Shown in pieces: positions 34,862-42,410 of a stretch of 64,000 nt of DNA. The stretch is taken from contig NZ_CP120653.1 of NCBI RefSeq assembly GCF_030545015.1, forward strand, positions 2,108,001 to 2,172,000, read 5' to 3'. Below the pieces are notes generated by a model, which saw only the letters and a list, made by a program, of their open reading frames with translations, had not been told where the DNA came from and ran no database searches. Position numbers and translations under genes: made by a program. Source of the stretch: Myroides sp. JBRI-B21084. Its GTDB lineage: Bacteria > Bacteroidota > Bacteroidia > Flavobacteriales > Flavobacteriaceae. How positions within the stretch are numbered: the stretch's first letter is position 1; each line of letters starts with the position of its first letter.

Positions 34862-36781
34862 ATGAAAAGCGCATTTTTTATAGCTGTTTGCAGTTTGTTT
34901 ACGTGTTATGCATCGGCACAAATTTCGGCGAACACCACCAATGAATACCGTTTGTACGAAAAAAAAGCTGCCGAAAAGCGTATGGCTTTTAAACAAAATC
35001 CCAATACGTTAAATTACGATGTTAAGTATCATAAGTTAGAATTTAATGTAGATCCAACACAATATTACATTAGCGGTACGGTAACAACACAGTTTGTACC
35101 CAACCAAAATTTACAATCTATAGTTTTTGATTTAAACCATCAGCTTGTTGTAACTTCGGTAAAGCAAGGTACACAAACCGCTACTTTTAGTCAAGCAAAT
35201 AACGAATTGGTTATACAATTACCGCAAACCGTTGCCAGTGGTACTTTGGGCGAAGTAAAAATTACCTATGCAGGCACACCGCCAAATGCTAACGGTGCTT
35301 TTACGCAAAGTTACCACAACAACACCCCAATTGTTTGGACGCTTTCTGAACCATTCGGCGCGCGCGATTGGTGGCCATGTAAACAATCGTTAAACGATAA
35401 AATAGAAAATATAGATATTTATGTAACAGCCCCAACAGCAATGGTTTCGGTAGCAAACGGCGTAGAAAAAAGCCAAGTTACTAATGCCAATGGTACAAAA
35501 ACAACTCATTTTAAACACGCATATCCCATACCGGCTTATTTAGTAGCTATTGCTGTAACTAATTATCAAATTTACAATCAAACGGCAGGTACAGCGCCTA
35601 ATACTTTTCCTATTGTAAATTATTTGTACCCTGAAACGTATGCAAGCAGCGTTAGTCAGTTAGCTGTTACGTTGCCAATTATGAATTTGTTTGAAAATTT
35701 ATTTGGCACCTATCCATTTCATACCGAAAAATACGGACATGCCCAATTTGGATGGGGCGGTGGTATGGAACATACAACAGTATCGTTCATGGGGGCTTTT
35801 TCACGTGGGTTAATTGCTCACGAATTGGCGCATCATTGGTTTGGAAATAAAGTAACTTGTGGCAGTTGGAAAGATATTTGGTTGAACGAAGGTTTTGCTG
35901 AATATTTATCGGGTTTAGTTGTTGAAAATTTTGATGGAGCCAACCAGTTTACCTCTTGGAAAGGCAGTAAAATAGCAAATATTACATCGGCACCATCGGG
36001 TAATGTATACTTAACCGACGCGCAAGCATTAGATTCTAACCGAATTTTTAGCGGTAGGTTAACTTACAATAAAGGGTCAATGGTGGTGCATATGTTGCGT
36101 TATGTTTTGGGCGATCAAGATTTTTTTCAAGGCATGCAAAACTTTTTAAACGATCCAGCAATTGCATATAATTATGCATTAACTCCGCAATTACAACAAC
36201 ACTTAGAAACCGTTTCGGGTAAAAATTTAACCGAATTTTTTAACGATTGGGTTTATGGCGAAGGATATCCATCGTACCAAGTACAAGCCGATAAAATATC
36301 GGCAACGCAAACCAAAATCACCTTGTCGCAAACCACTTCGCACGCAAGTGTTTCGTTTTTTGAAATGCCTTTAACTTTACGCTTAACAGGTACAACTGGC
36401 CAAAGTGAGGTAGTGGTTTTACAACATACCCAAAATAACCAACAATTTATTGTAGATACCAATGTAGGTGTTGTTGAAAAGGTAGAAATAAATCCTTTTA
36501 ACGATATCATTTCAAAAGACAATACGGGCAACCTAAGTATCGCAACCAATTACACTGATTCTAAAATAAGCGTATATCCCAACCCTACACAAACATCGTT
36601 TTTTGTTGATGTTCCAGCAAATGTAAAAGTACAATCAATGAATATTTATAGCGTAAATGGAAAATTGGTGGCGCAAAACATTAGTAATCCCTATGCAAGT
36701 GCGCAATTAGCAAACGGTGTGTACATTTTAGAAATAAAATCATCAGAGCAAACATTTCATAAAAAAATTATAAAAAATTAA
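34862..36781 (+). CDS. M1-family aminopeptidase exported by T9SS
   Basis: A 639-residue zinc aminopeptidase. Signal peptide MKSAFFIAVCSLFTCYASAQ. The N-terminal beta domain (about 45-230) is followed by the exopeptidase motif WGGGMEHTTVSFMG, a variant of GAMEN, and the zinc site LIAHELAHHWFGNK with the downstream Glu in WLNEGFAEYLSG (HExxH-x18-E). A type A sorting domain occupies about 560-639 (SKISVYPNPTQTSFFVDVP to KKIIKN). The protein is thus secreted or surface-attached and probably digests peptides outside the cell. Confidence 0.93.
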   Translation: MKSAFFIAVCSLFTCYASAQISANTTNEYRLYEKKAAEKRMAFKQNPNTLNYDVKYHKLEFNVDPTQYYISGTVTTQFVPNQNLQSIVFDLNHQLVVTSVKQGTQTATFSQANNELVIQLPQTVASGTLGEVKITYAGTPPNANGAFTQSYHNNTPIVWTLSEPFGARDWWPCKQSLNDKIENIDIYVTAPTAMVSVANGVEKSQVTNANGTKTTHFKHAYPIPAYLVAIAVTNYQIYNQTAGTAPNTFPIVNYLYPETYASSVSQLAVTLPIMNLFENLFGTYPFHTEKYGHAQFGWGGGMEHTTVSFMGAFSRGLIAHELAHHWFGNKVTCGSWKDIWLNEGFAEYLSGLVVENFDGANQFTSWKGSKIANITSAPSGNVYLTDAQALDSNRIFSGRLTYNKGSMVVHMLRYVLGDQDFFQGMQNFLNDPAIAYNYALTPQLQQHLETVSGKNLTEFFNDWVYGEGYPSYQVQADKISATQTKITLSQTTSHASVSFFEMPLTLRLTGTTGQSEVVVLQHTQNNQQFIVDTNVGVVEKVEINPFNDIISKDNTGNLSIATNYTDSKISVYPNPTQTSFFVDVPANVKVQSMNIYSVNGKLVAQNISNPYASAQLANGVYILEIKSSEQTFHKKIIKN

Positions 36782-36862
36782 ATTGAATCTTTTGTGTGCC
36801 AAATACTAAAGTGAAAAGCTTACATTTGTGCATCGTAAAAAAAATAGAAAGAAGTAAAATTA

Positions 36863-38206
36863 ATGGACGTATTAGTTAAATTATCGCAGTTTTTATTAAG
36901 TTTATCTTTATTAATTGTATTGCATGAGCTGGGCCACTTTATACCAGCTAAATTATTTAAAACCCGAGTAGAGAAGTTCTACCTTTTCTTTGATATAAAA
37001 TTTTCTTTATTTAAAAAGAAGATTGGCGAAACCGTTTACGGAATTGGTTGGTTGCCTTTAGGTGGTTATGTAAAAATTGCCGGAATGATTGATGAAAGTA
37101 TGGATACCGAGCAATTACAACAAGAACCTCAACCTTGGGAATTTCGCTCAAAACCAGCTTGGCAACGCTTAATCATCATGTTGGGTGGTGTTACAGTGAA
37201 TTTTATTTTAGCATTTGTAATTTATATTGGCATGACATGGTTTTATGGCGATAAATACATTGCAAACGATAGTTTAAAAGATGGAATCTGGGTAACTTCT
37301 GAAGTTTTAGAAGATGTAGGATTGCAATCGGGAGATAAAATTATATCTATCGATGGGAAACATCTGGAAAGATTTGATCAAGCAGCTATGAAAATAGTTA
37401 TGGGTAAAGAAATTGTTGTTGATCGTAATGGTGCAAAGCAAAAAATTAAGTTACCTGTTGATTTTATTAATAGTGCTTCTAAAAGAAAAAGTGAAAAGCT
37501 TATAATGCCTAGGATGCCTTTTCTTGTAGGAAAAGTCTCAGATGACTCTCCAAATAAAAACGTCTTAAAAACTAAAGATTTTATTACTTCTCTTAACAAT
37601 CTACCAATAAGTTATTTTGATCAGGTAGATGATGTTTTAAAACCTTTGGCGAATAAAAAAATTCCTGCTACTATAAAGAGAGATGATAAGGAAATACAGA
37701 TTACTTTACAAATAAATGCTGAAGGAAAAATAGGAGTTGCACCTGCTTTGGTTGCTAAAAATGATGCCGAAAAATTAGGTTTGTATAAATTAAGTACAGA
37801 TAGATATAGCTTTGCAGAATCGATACCAGTAGGGATTGATATGGGAATAAACAAGTTGAAAGAATATGGGCAACAATTAAAGCTGATAGGAAACCCAGAA
37901 ACAGGAGCTTATAAGGAAGTTGGTGGGTTTATGGCGATTTTTAATATTTTTCCTGATTTTTGGAGTTGGGAAGTATTCTGGCAGATTACCGCATTATTAT
38001 CAATTATGCTAGGTGTAATGAACTTATTACCGATACCAGCATTAGATGGTGGTCATGTGTTATTTTTATTATACGAGATGATTTCGGGAAGAAAACCAAG
38101 CGATAAGTTTTTAGAATATGCGCAAACAGTTGGTTTTGTTATACTTATTGCTTTGTTGTTGTTTGCAAACGGAAACGATATTTTTAAAGCAATTACAGGT
38201 AAATAA
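36863..38206 (+). CDS. rseP: RIP metalloprotease RseP (site-2 protease)
   Basis: A 447-residue M50 intramembrane zinc protease. The active-site motif LHELGHFIPAKLF (about residue 20) lies in helix 1, the conserved GYVKIAGMIDE follows, and the second ligand motif MNLLPIPALDGGHVLF is near residue 390. Two PDZ-like domains separate them (about 130-300). RseP-type enzymes cleave anti-sigma factors and leftover signal peptides. The middle of the gene (about 37330-37950) uses AGA/AGG arginine codons more than its flanks. Located directly before the tRNA-Asn cluster. Confidence 0.94.
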   Translation: MDVLVKLSQFLLSLSLLIVLHELGHFIPAKLFKTRVEKFYLFFDIKFSLFKKKIGETVYGIGWLPLGGYVKIAGMIDESMDTEQLQQEPQPWEFRSKPAWQRLIIMLGGVTVNFILAFVIYIGMTWFYGDKYIANDSLKDGIWVTSEVLEDVGLQSGDKIISIDGKHLERFDQAAMKIVMGKEIVVDRNGAKQKIKLPVDFINSASKRKSEKLIMPRMPFLVGKVSDDSPNKNVLKTKDFITSLNNLPISYFDQVDDVLKPLANKKIPATIKRDDKEIQITLQINAEGKIGVAPALVAKNDAEKLGLYKLSTDRYSFAESIPVGIDMGINKLKEYGQQLKLIGNPETGAYKEVGGFMAIFNIFPDFWSWEVFWQITALLSIMLGVMNLLPIPALDGGHVLFLLYEMISGRKPSDKFLEYAQTVGFVILIALLLFANGNDIFKAITGK

Positions 38207-38234
38207 AAAAAATAACGATTTTTTAAAAAAGGTG

Positions 38235-38265
38235 TTTGCAAAAAGGAAAAATCGTTCTATATTTG
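38235..38265 (+). promoter_or_regulatory. Promoter of the tRNA-Asn cluster
   Basis: TTTG (38235-38238), 19 bp, TATATTTG (38258-38265): a textbook Bacteroidota promoter, 25 bp before the first tRNA. Confidence 0.8.
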
Positions 38266-38289
38266 CATCGCAATAAAGGTAACACACCT

Positions 38290-38363
38290 TCCTCCTTAGC
38301 TCAGTTGGTTAGAGCATCTGACTGTTAATCAGAGGGTCCTTGGTTCGAGCCCAAGAGGGGGAG
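38290..38363 (+). tRNA. tRNA-Asn (GTT), copy 1
   Basis: A 74-base cloverleaf: acceptor arms TCCTCCT and AGGGGGA, D-stem GCTC/GAGC, anticodon arm TCTGA-CTGTTAA-TCAGA with anticodon GTT, and T-arm CTTGG-TTCGAGC-CCAAG. Discriminator base G. CCA is not encoded. The three copies are identical. Confidence 0.97.
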
Positions 38364-38425
38364 CAAAGTTGCAAAAGCAACACCTTATTTTTTATTGCAA
38401 AAATAGAAAACTTAAAATTAAAGTT

Positions 38426-38499
38426 TCCTCCTTAGCTCAGTTGGTTAGAGCATCTGACTGTTAATCAGAGGGTCCTTGGTTCGAGCCCAAGAGGGGGAG
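38426..38499 (+). tRNA. tRNA-Asn (GTT), copy 2
   Basis: Identical in sequence to copy 1, with anticodon GTT. The 62-bp spacer before it begins with a small hairpin, GTTGC-AAAA-GCAAC. Confidence 0.97.
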
Positions 38500-38536
38500 C
38501 AAATTGCGAAAGCAATATCCTATAAAATTTTAAGTT

Positions 38537-38610
38537 TCCTCCTTAGCTCAGTTGGTTAGAGCATCTGACTGTTAATCAGAGGGTCCTTGGTTCGAGCCCA
38601 AGAGGGGGAG
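38537..38610 (+). tRNA. tRNA-Asn (GTT), copy 3
   Basis: Identical to copies 1 and 2. The 37-bp spacer before it begins with a hairpin ATTGC-GAAA-GCAAT, and the cluster terminator follows eight bases after the gene. Confidence 0.97.
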
Positions 38611-38618
38611 CAAAATGC

Positions 38619-38649
38619 AAAAAGCCTTACAGAAATGTAAGGCTTTTTT
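38619..38649 (+). terminator. Terminator of the tRNA-Asn cluster
   Basis: AAAGCCTTACA and TGTAAGGCTTT with a GAAA tetraloop, followed by T's. Confidence 0.9.
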
Positions 38650-38703
38650 GTTGTTTAAAGCCGTTTTACTATGTTTGTATACTTTTATTGTAAAAAAAAC
38701 ATT

Positions 38704-39189
38704 ATGAAACAAATTGAATTTAATGAAAATCAATTAATACTAAAAGTGAAAAAAAGCCCTTTATTGGCTAGATTGCTCTTATATTTTATAACCTTTTTAT
38801 CAATAGCTTTACCTTTAGGTGGTTTTATTGTAAATATGATTAGTAATGTAGGATTAAGTTTTTTTCATATATTATTTCTATTCATATTTGGATTCATTGC
38901 ATTTTATATGCTCCGAGTTTCATTGTGGAATACATTTGGTAAAGAATCGATTGAATTTGTTAAGAATAAATTGACTTACGTTGCAGATTACCATTGGTTT
39001 AAAGATAAAGTAAAGGAATTTACGTTTGAAAATATCAACTTTGATATAAAACAAGTTGGTTATGAAGAAGATAACAAAGGTGTTTTAGTAATTAAATTTG
39101 ATGATGGTAAAGTGTTAGAAACGGTTACTAAAATACCAATTGCAGATTTAGAAATTTTTATTAATAACATTAACAACAGCTATTTGTAA
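38704..39189 (+). CDS. Small membrane protein, unknown function
   Basis: A 161-residue protein with two membrane helices (about 20-42 and 50-75) near the N terminus and a soluble C-terminal domain from about 80. The ATG at 38704 fits better than the upstream ATG at 38671, which adds 11 residues ahead of the polar start MKQIEFNENQ. The soluble part (SIEFVKNKLTYVADYHWFKD) resembles the PH-like domains of small bacterial membrane proteins, but the match is faint. Follows the tRNA cluster and precedes the cassette-like region. Function unknown. Confidence 0.65.
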   Translation: MKQIEFNENQLILKVKKSPLLARLLLYFITFLSIALPLGGFIVNMISNVGLSFFHILFLFIFGFIAFYMLRVSLWNTFGKESIEFVKNKLTYVADYHWFKDKVKEFTFENINFDIKQVGYEEDNKGVLVIKFDDGKVLETVTKIPIADLEIFINNINNSYL

Positions 39190-39221
39190 ACATTTACAAG
39201 TATTTACAAATGTTAATTGCG

Positions 39222-39229
39222 TATATTTG
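39222..39229 (+). promoter_or_regulatory. -7 element just outside the first cassette-like unit
   Basis: TATATTTG matches the consensus and ends four bases before the 10-bp terminus GTTGTAGCAC at 39233. It would drive the RES-domain gene from outside the unit. Confidence 0.45.
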
Positions 39230-39232
39230 AGA

Positions 39233-39242
39233 GTTGTAGCAC
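39233..39242 (+). repeat. Left terminus of cassette-like unit 1
   Basis: GTTGTAGCAC. Its exact reverse complement, GTGCTACAAC, occurs at 40233-40242, directly after the RES-domain gene, so the gene is bracketed by complementary ends. Confidence 0.55.
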
Positions 39243-39253
39243 ATTAGAACAGA

Positions 39254-40231
39254 ATGAGTGAAAATTTTGAAAACTTTCCTAAAATTGACCAAGCAAAAGA
39301 ATCAATCGAAAGATTGAAAAAGGTTGTTTGGCCAGAAACTTCAGAATTTAAGAACGCTGACGAATTCTTAAAGAAAGTTGAAGAAATTATATTTAAAGAA
39401 TTTGAAATACTACCAAATTTATTTAAACTCTTTAAGCCATCTGACTTCACTTTACCTTTTTTTAGAGTTCGAGAAATTGACTCATTTACGAATATCAATC
39501 TTTTTTCAGAACATAGTTATCCACCAATAAACCTGACAGGATTTAATAGATGTAATTTTCCGAAAAGTCCAGTATTTTATTGTTCTGACAATCCAATGAC
39601 CGCATTAATGGAAGTTGTTAGAAATAGTAACTACAAGCAAAGAAAATTTTGTATCTCTAAATGGGAATTAATTGATTCCGACAAACATTTTGCTTTTCAG
39701 ACATTTCTTCAAACTGAAATCCATCAAGACAATCATTATGGTGTATTGAGAGATGCCGAAATTGAACAAATGGACAAACCATTTGAATATAAACTTGATA
39801 AAGAACGAAAAGCTGGATTAATTGAATATTTGAAATTTCTACATTCTACATTTATAAATGACAAAAGTTACGCTCTATCTGCAAGTATTGCTCATCGAAC
39901 ATTAAATGCTAAACATAATTTAGCTACTGATATTTTAATGTATCCAAGTATTCAAACTCAATACAAAGGAGTAAATATGGCTATAAATCCAAATTTTGTA
40001 GATAATATGATGAGAGTACAAAGATTTTATATTGTGGAGTTAGAAAACTATAATATTGAGACTGGAAAATTCAACATTACCATTTCAAAATATGGAGATA
40101 TTGATAAGAATATTATTTTTTGGAAAAACTTAAATCCAGACGATGAAATTTATAAAAACAATTTACTAACCGATTTCAAAAGTTTAATGGACGACAACTT
40201 TGAATGGAAGTTTAATGAAATAAAAAAATAA
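39254..40231 (+). CDS. RES-domain protein (possible NAD-degrading toxin-like)
   Basis: A 325-residue protein. The RES signature is readable: RVRE (Arg at about 71-73), then GFNRCNFPKSPVFYCSDNPM with Tyr109, followed by TALMEV with Glu120, and late in the protein TDILMYPSIQTQYKGVNMAI. RES domains of RES-Xre modules break down NAD+. An N-terminal helical extension (1-60) and a C-terminal extension (about 270-325) make it longer than the toxin-only form. No Xre antitoxin gene is adjacent. Arginine is mostly AGA and CGA here, whereas neighbouring housekeeping genes use CGT/CGC, which suggests transfer. Bracketed by complementary 10-bp ends. Confidence 0.75.
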   Translation: MSENFENFPKIDQAKESIERLKKVVWPETSEFKNADEFLKKVEEIIFKEFEILPNLFKLFKPSDFTLPFFRVREIDSFTNINLFSEHSYPPINLTGFNRCNFPKSPVFYCSDNPMTALMEVVRNSNYKQRKFCISKWELIDSDKHFAFQTFLQTEIHQDNHYGVLRDAEIEQMDKPFEYKLDKERKAGLIEYLKFLHSTFINDKSYALSASIAHRTLNAKHNLATDILMYPSIQTQYKGVNMAINPNFVDNMMRVQRFYIVELENYNIETGKFNITISKYGDIDKNIIFWKNLNPDDEIYKNNLLTDFKSLMDDNFEWKFNEIKK

Positions 40232-40232
40232 C

Positions 40233-40369
40233 GTGCTACAACAATGGCTATAAGTAATTGCTTGTTCTCGCCTACTTCTGAAAATCCTCGCGGATTTTCA
40301 GTTTGGTGCGTACTTGCAAAGTTAAGTGCTATATCACGCAACTACTCATAGCCGAGAACGTTATAGGAC
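40233..40369. repeat. 137-bp palindromic intergenic element, attC-like
   Basis: It begins GTGCTACAAC and ends GTTATAGGAC, which are complementary at eight of ten positions. Inside, a 16-base arm from 40246 pairs with one at 40338-40353 (14 of 16). A perfect hairpin CTGAAAATCC-TCGC-GGATTTTCAG lies at 40278-40301. GTTCTCG (40264) and CGAGAAC (40353) can also pair. The whole can fold as one long imperfect stem, as integron attC sites do, but the ends do not match the canonical GTTRRRY core. Confidence 0.6.
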
Positions 40370-40384
40370 ATTTTTAAAAACCGC

Positions 40385-40822
40385 ATGAAAAAGACAATAA
40401 GCATATTTTTAGTACTTCTGTTTTTTATGTTTACTGCTTGTGGACAAAAACAAATAAAGACGCCAAATAAAGCGATGGAAAAATTTGAAAAATTTAAAGC
40501 AAAAGAAAAGTTTGTAGAAGATATGAAAATCTTATATCCTGGAATTGGTGACGAAAAATTGAAACCAATTTTAACTGAAAAAATTAATTTGGCAGCCGAA
40601 GACTTTGAAAAAATTGCGCAAAATGGAAACGCTACTGACGAAGATTATCAGAATGCCATAGGGAAAGGTTTGGATAGATTTAAAAGTATTTATTTAGAAA
40701 TCGACACAGAAGATAGAGAAAGAGTTTGCGCTTATTTTGAAGAGCTTATGGATATTGTCGGGCTTGAAAGTTCGGACGGGCAACTGAATAATTTTATGTA
40801 CGGATTTGACCCAACAAACTAA
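40385..40822 (+). CDS. Small lipoprotein, possibly DUF4844 family
   Basis: A 145-residue lipoprotein: MKKTISIFLVLLFFMFTACG has a lipobox with Cys19. The mature protein is helical and acidic. The conserved-looking C terminus ERVCAYFEELMDIVGLESSD followed by GQLNNFMYGF resembles DUF4844 proteins, an assignment from memory only. It is bracketed by GTTATAGGAC at 40360-40369 and GTCCTATAAT at 40829-40838, complementary at nine of ten positions, the same layout as the RES-domain gene. It has no TAnnTTTG box of its own in the short upstream gap. Confidence 0.65.
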   Translation: MKKTISIFLVLLFFMFTACGQKQIKTPNKAMEKFEKFKAKEKFVEDMKILYPGIGDEKLKPILTEKINLAAEDFEKIAQNGNATDEDYQNAIGKGLDRFKSIYLEIDTEDRERVCAYFEELMDIVGLESSDGQLNNFMYGFDPTN

Positions 40823-40828
40823 AAAAAC

Positions 40829-40930
40829 GTCCTATAATAACTAAGCTTTCGTCTTGCCCGGAGGGCAAGAGATGAAAGCCCGTTGAACGGAACTGTGGGA
40901 AACCCAATCACGCGGATTTGCAATCCGTGC
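40829..40930. repeat. Hairpin-dense element ending unit 2, with REP-like palindrome
   Basis: Starts with GTCCTATAAT. It then has a long hairpin (arms 40845-40859 and 40863-40879, GCTTTC and TCTTGCCC halves), a small CCGTT-ACGG hairpin at about 40880, a TGGG/CCCA hairpin, and the palindrome GCGGATTTGCAATCCGTG (40912-40929). The last recurs at 42256. No complementary GTTATAGGAC-like end is found after it, so unlike the 137-bp element it is not a complete attC-like site. Confidence 0.5.
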
Positions 40931-40972
40931 TTATAAAAAACCAACAGCATCTTTACAAACATATTAAGGTCG

Positions 40973-41009
40973 ATAAAAAAAAGAAGACTGTTTTTTAGGC
41001 AGTCTTCTT
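40973..41009 (-). terminator. Terminator of the minus-strand lipoprotein gene at 41032
   Basis: On the minus strand AAGAAGACTG and its complement pair around a nine-base loop and lead into a run of T's (A's at 40973-40980 on the plus strand). Confidence 0.75.
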
Positions 41010-41031
41010 GTAAATTGTTATTTAAATTTGT

Positions 41032-41925
41032 TTAAAAACCTCCAACAACTGCGTGCGCAATAATGTAAACAGAACCGCTTAAGTTGTTAATAGTGTATGA
41101 TGTACTTCCGCTATATGGCGATAATCCCGGAGCAACGGCACCTGTATAAAGCATTTGATTACCAACATATAAATGGGTTTCTTCTAAAGTATACGGTGCA
41201 GTAACGTTGTAATTAACAACAGCTGTACCGCTATGATAACTTAATGTAACAGTACCAACTTTAGTGCCTTTAGATAAATCGCACTGACCAGCGCCAGCGT
41301 ATAAATCTAAAGTATAATCTCCTTCAGTATACGCACCGTTAGTCCAACCCCATCTACTAAAACCTATGTTTCTAAAACAAGTTGCGTAATTACCTCCATA
41401 GGCATAAGCAGTTTCTGTACCAGTACCTTGTGTGTTACAATTAGGCGTAATGTTTAATGGGAATGGGAAACAATTGGTTGCAGATTTTATTAAAATATTA
41501 CCCGATTGAATAGGCACATTAAACGTAATTGATAATGTAAAAATTCCTTGATTTTGGTAAATATCCAGGTTGTCAAATTTAATGAAAGAGAACGAATTGT
41601 TAAATGCACATCCTGTTCCAGAACCTGTGGTAAATTTAATAGGAACACTGCTAGAAATTACATTATCGCCATCAACATAATTCCCAGAACAATCTAAAAC
41701 TTGTAAAAGTAAATGACTAACCGCTTGCGTTTTACTTTGGTCTATGGTAATATTTAAGGTATAGCCATCTTGCGATGTTGATACAATATAATTACCAGCA
41801 ATTGGTTTTCTTGCCGACATTTGTTGTGCAGCATCTTCAGTTTGTACACCAACTTCATCTTGTGTACAAGAAAATAAGCTTATGCAGAGCAATAAACTTA
41901 AGATAAAGTGTGATAAATTTTTCAT
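41032..41925 (-). CDS. Lipoprotein, unknown function
   Basis: A 297-residue lipoprotein: MKNLSHFILSLLLCISLFSC gives Cys20 as the lipidated residue. The mature protein is Thr/Ser/Gly-rich and predicted all beta. Six or more cysteines in the mature part (for example in LDCSGNYVDG, GTGCAFNNS, TNCFPFPLNITPNC and YATCFRN) suggest disulfides at the cell surface. No enzymatic motif. The short start QDEVGVQTED is typical of surface-exported Bacteroidota lipoproteins, though the exact surface signal is uncertain. Confidence 0.75.
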   Translation of the reverse strand: MKNLSHFILSLLLCISLFSCTQDEVGVQTEDAAQQMSARKPIAGNYIVSTSQDGYTLNITIDQSKTQAVSHLLLQVLDCSGNYVDGDNVISSSVPIKFTTGSGTGCAFNNSFSFIKFDNLDIYQNQGIFTLSITFNVPIQSGNILIKSATNCFPFPLNITPNCNTQGTGTETAYAYGGNYATCFRNIGFSRWGWTNGAYTEGDYTLDLYAGAGQCDLSKGTKVGTVTLSYHSGTAVVNYNVTAPYTLEETHLYVGNQMLYTGAVAPGLSPYSGSTSYTINNLSGSVYIIAHAVVGGF

Positions 41926-42252
41926 GATATATTTGTTTTTATAAATTTTTCTATAACAAATATACTCTTTTTAAACACATTTAACACTTTTTAATATGAG
42001 TTTATTTTAATATTTTATTATATATTTTAAAAATAACGCAAATATGAAGCTTTGAATGCTTATTTATACTCAAATTTTAACATATTTTAAATTTTTTTGA
42101 AAAGTGAAATTTTAACAAATAAACACTGAATATTTTACTGTGTTAAGTTTTAAAGTTTTGCAAGTAAGTTGGCGAATTTTAATTGTATAGTTGAATATGT
42201 TAAGTTTAACTTGTAACAAAAAGTTACACACGGCGCAAAGTATTTCGCTTAT

Positions 42253-42274
42253 CGCGCGGATTTGTAATCCGTGT
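42253..42274. repeat. REP-like palindrome, second copy
   Basis: CGCGGATTTGTAATCCGTG, near-identical to the palindrome at 40912-40929 (C/T change in the loop). Both sit in gene-free DNA. Such GCGGATT-N3-AATCCG palindromes are seen in many Flavobacteria genomes and resemble REP elements. Confidence 0.55.
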
Positions 42275-42283
42275 CTTTAAGCA

Positions 42284-42319
42284 AAAACAGCCTCTTTACA
42301 AATGTAAGGAGGCTGTTTT
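42284..42319. terminator. Bidirectional terminator
   Basis: AAAACAGCCTC and GAGGCTGTTTT plus TTACA/TGTAA make a 17-bp stem with one mismatch. It lies about 90 bp past the stop of the minus-strand T9SS gene. Confidence 0.7.
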
Positions 42320-42410
42320 ATAAAAAGAATACTTTTTAAACAACTTTTGCTGCGCAAAGTTTGCAACTTTGAATAACAACATTAAAACTAACAACAGAAT
42401 ACAAATAAAT

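Larger units (their letters stand above)
41926..42410. other. Gene-free 485-bp stretch
   Basis: AT-rich DNA between two minus-strand genes, with no coding frame of worth. It holds the presumed promoter region of the lipoprotein gene at its left side, a second copy of the REP-like palindrome (42253-42274) and a terminator (42284-42319). Confidence 0.7.

Noticed and set aside
38290..38610. Three regularly spaced identical direct repeats that could look like a CRISPR array
   Set aside because: Each repeat folds as a complete tRNA-Asn with anticodon GTT, and the spacers differ in length (62 and 37 bp).
40233..40930. A complete integron
   Set aside because: No integrase gene is present and the ends do not fit the GTTRRRY core; only a cassette-like layout can be claimed.
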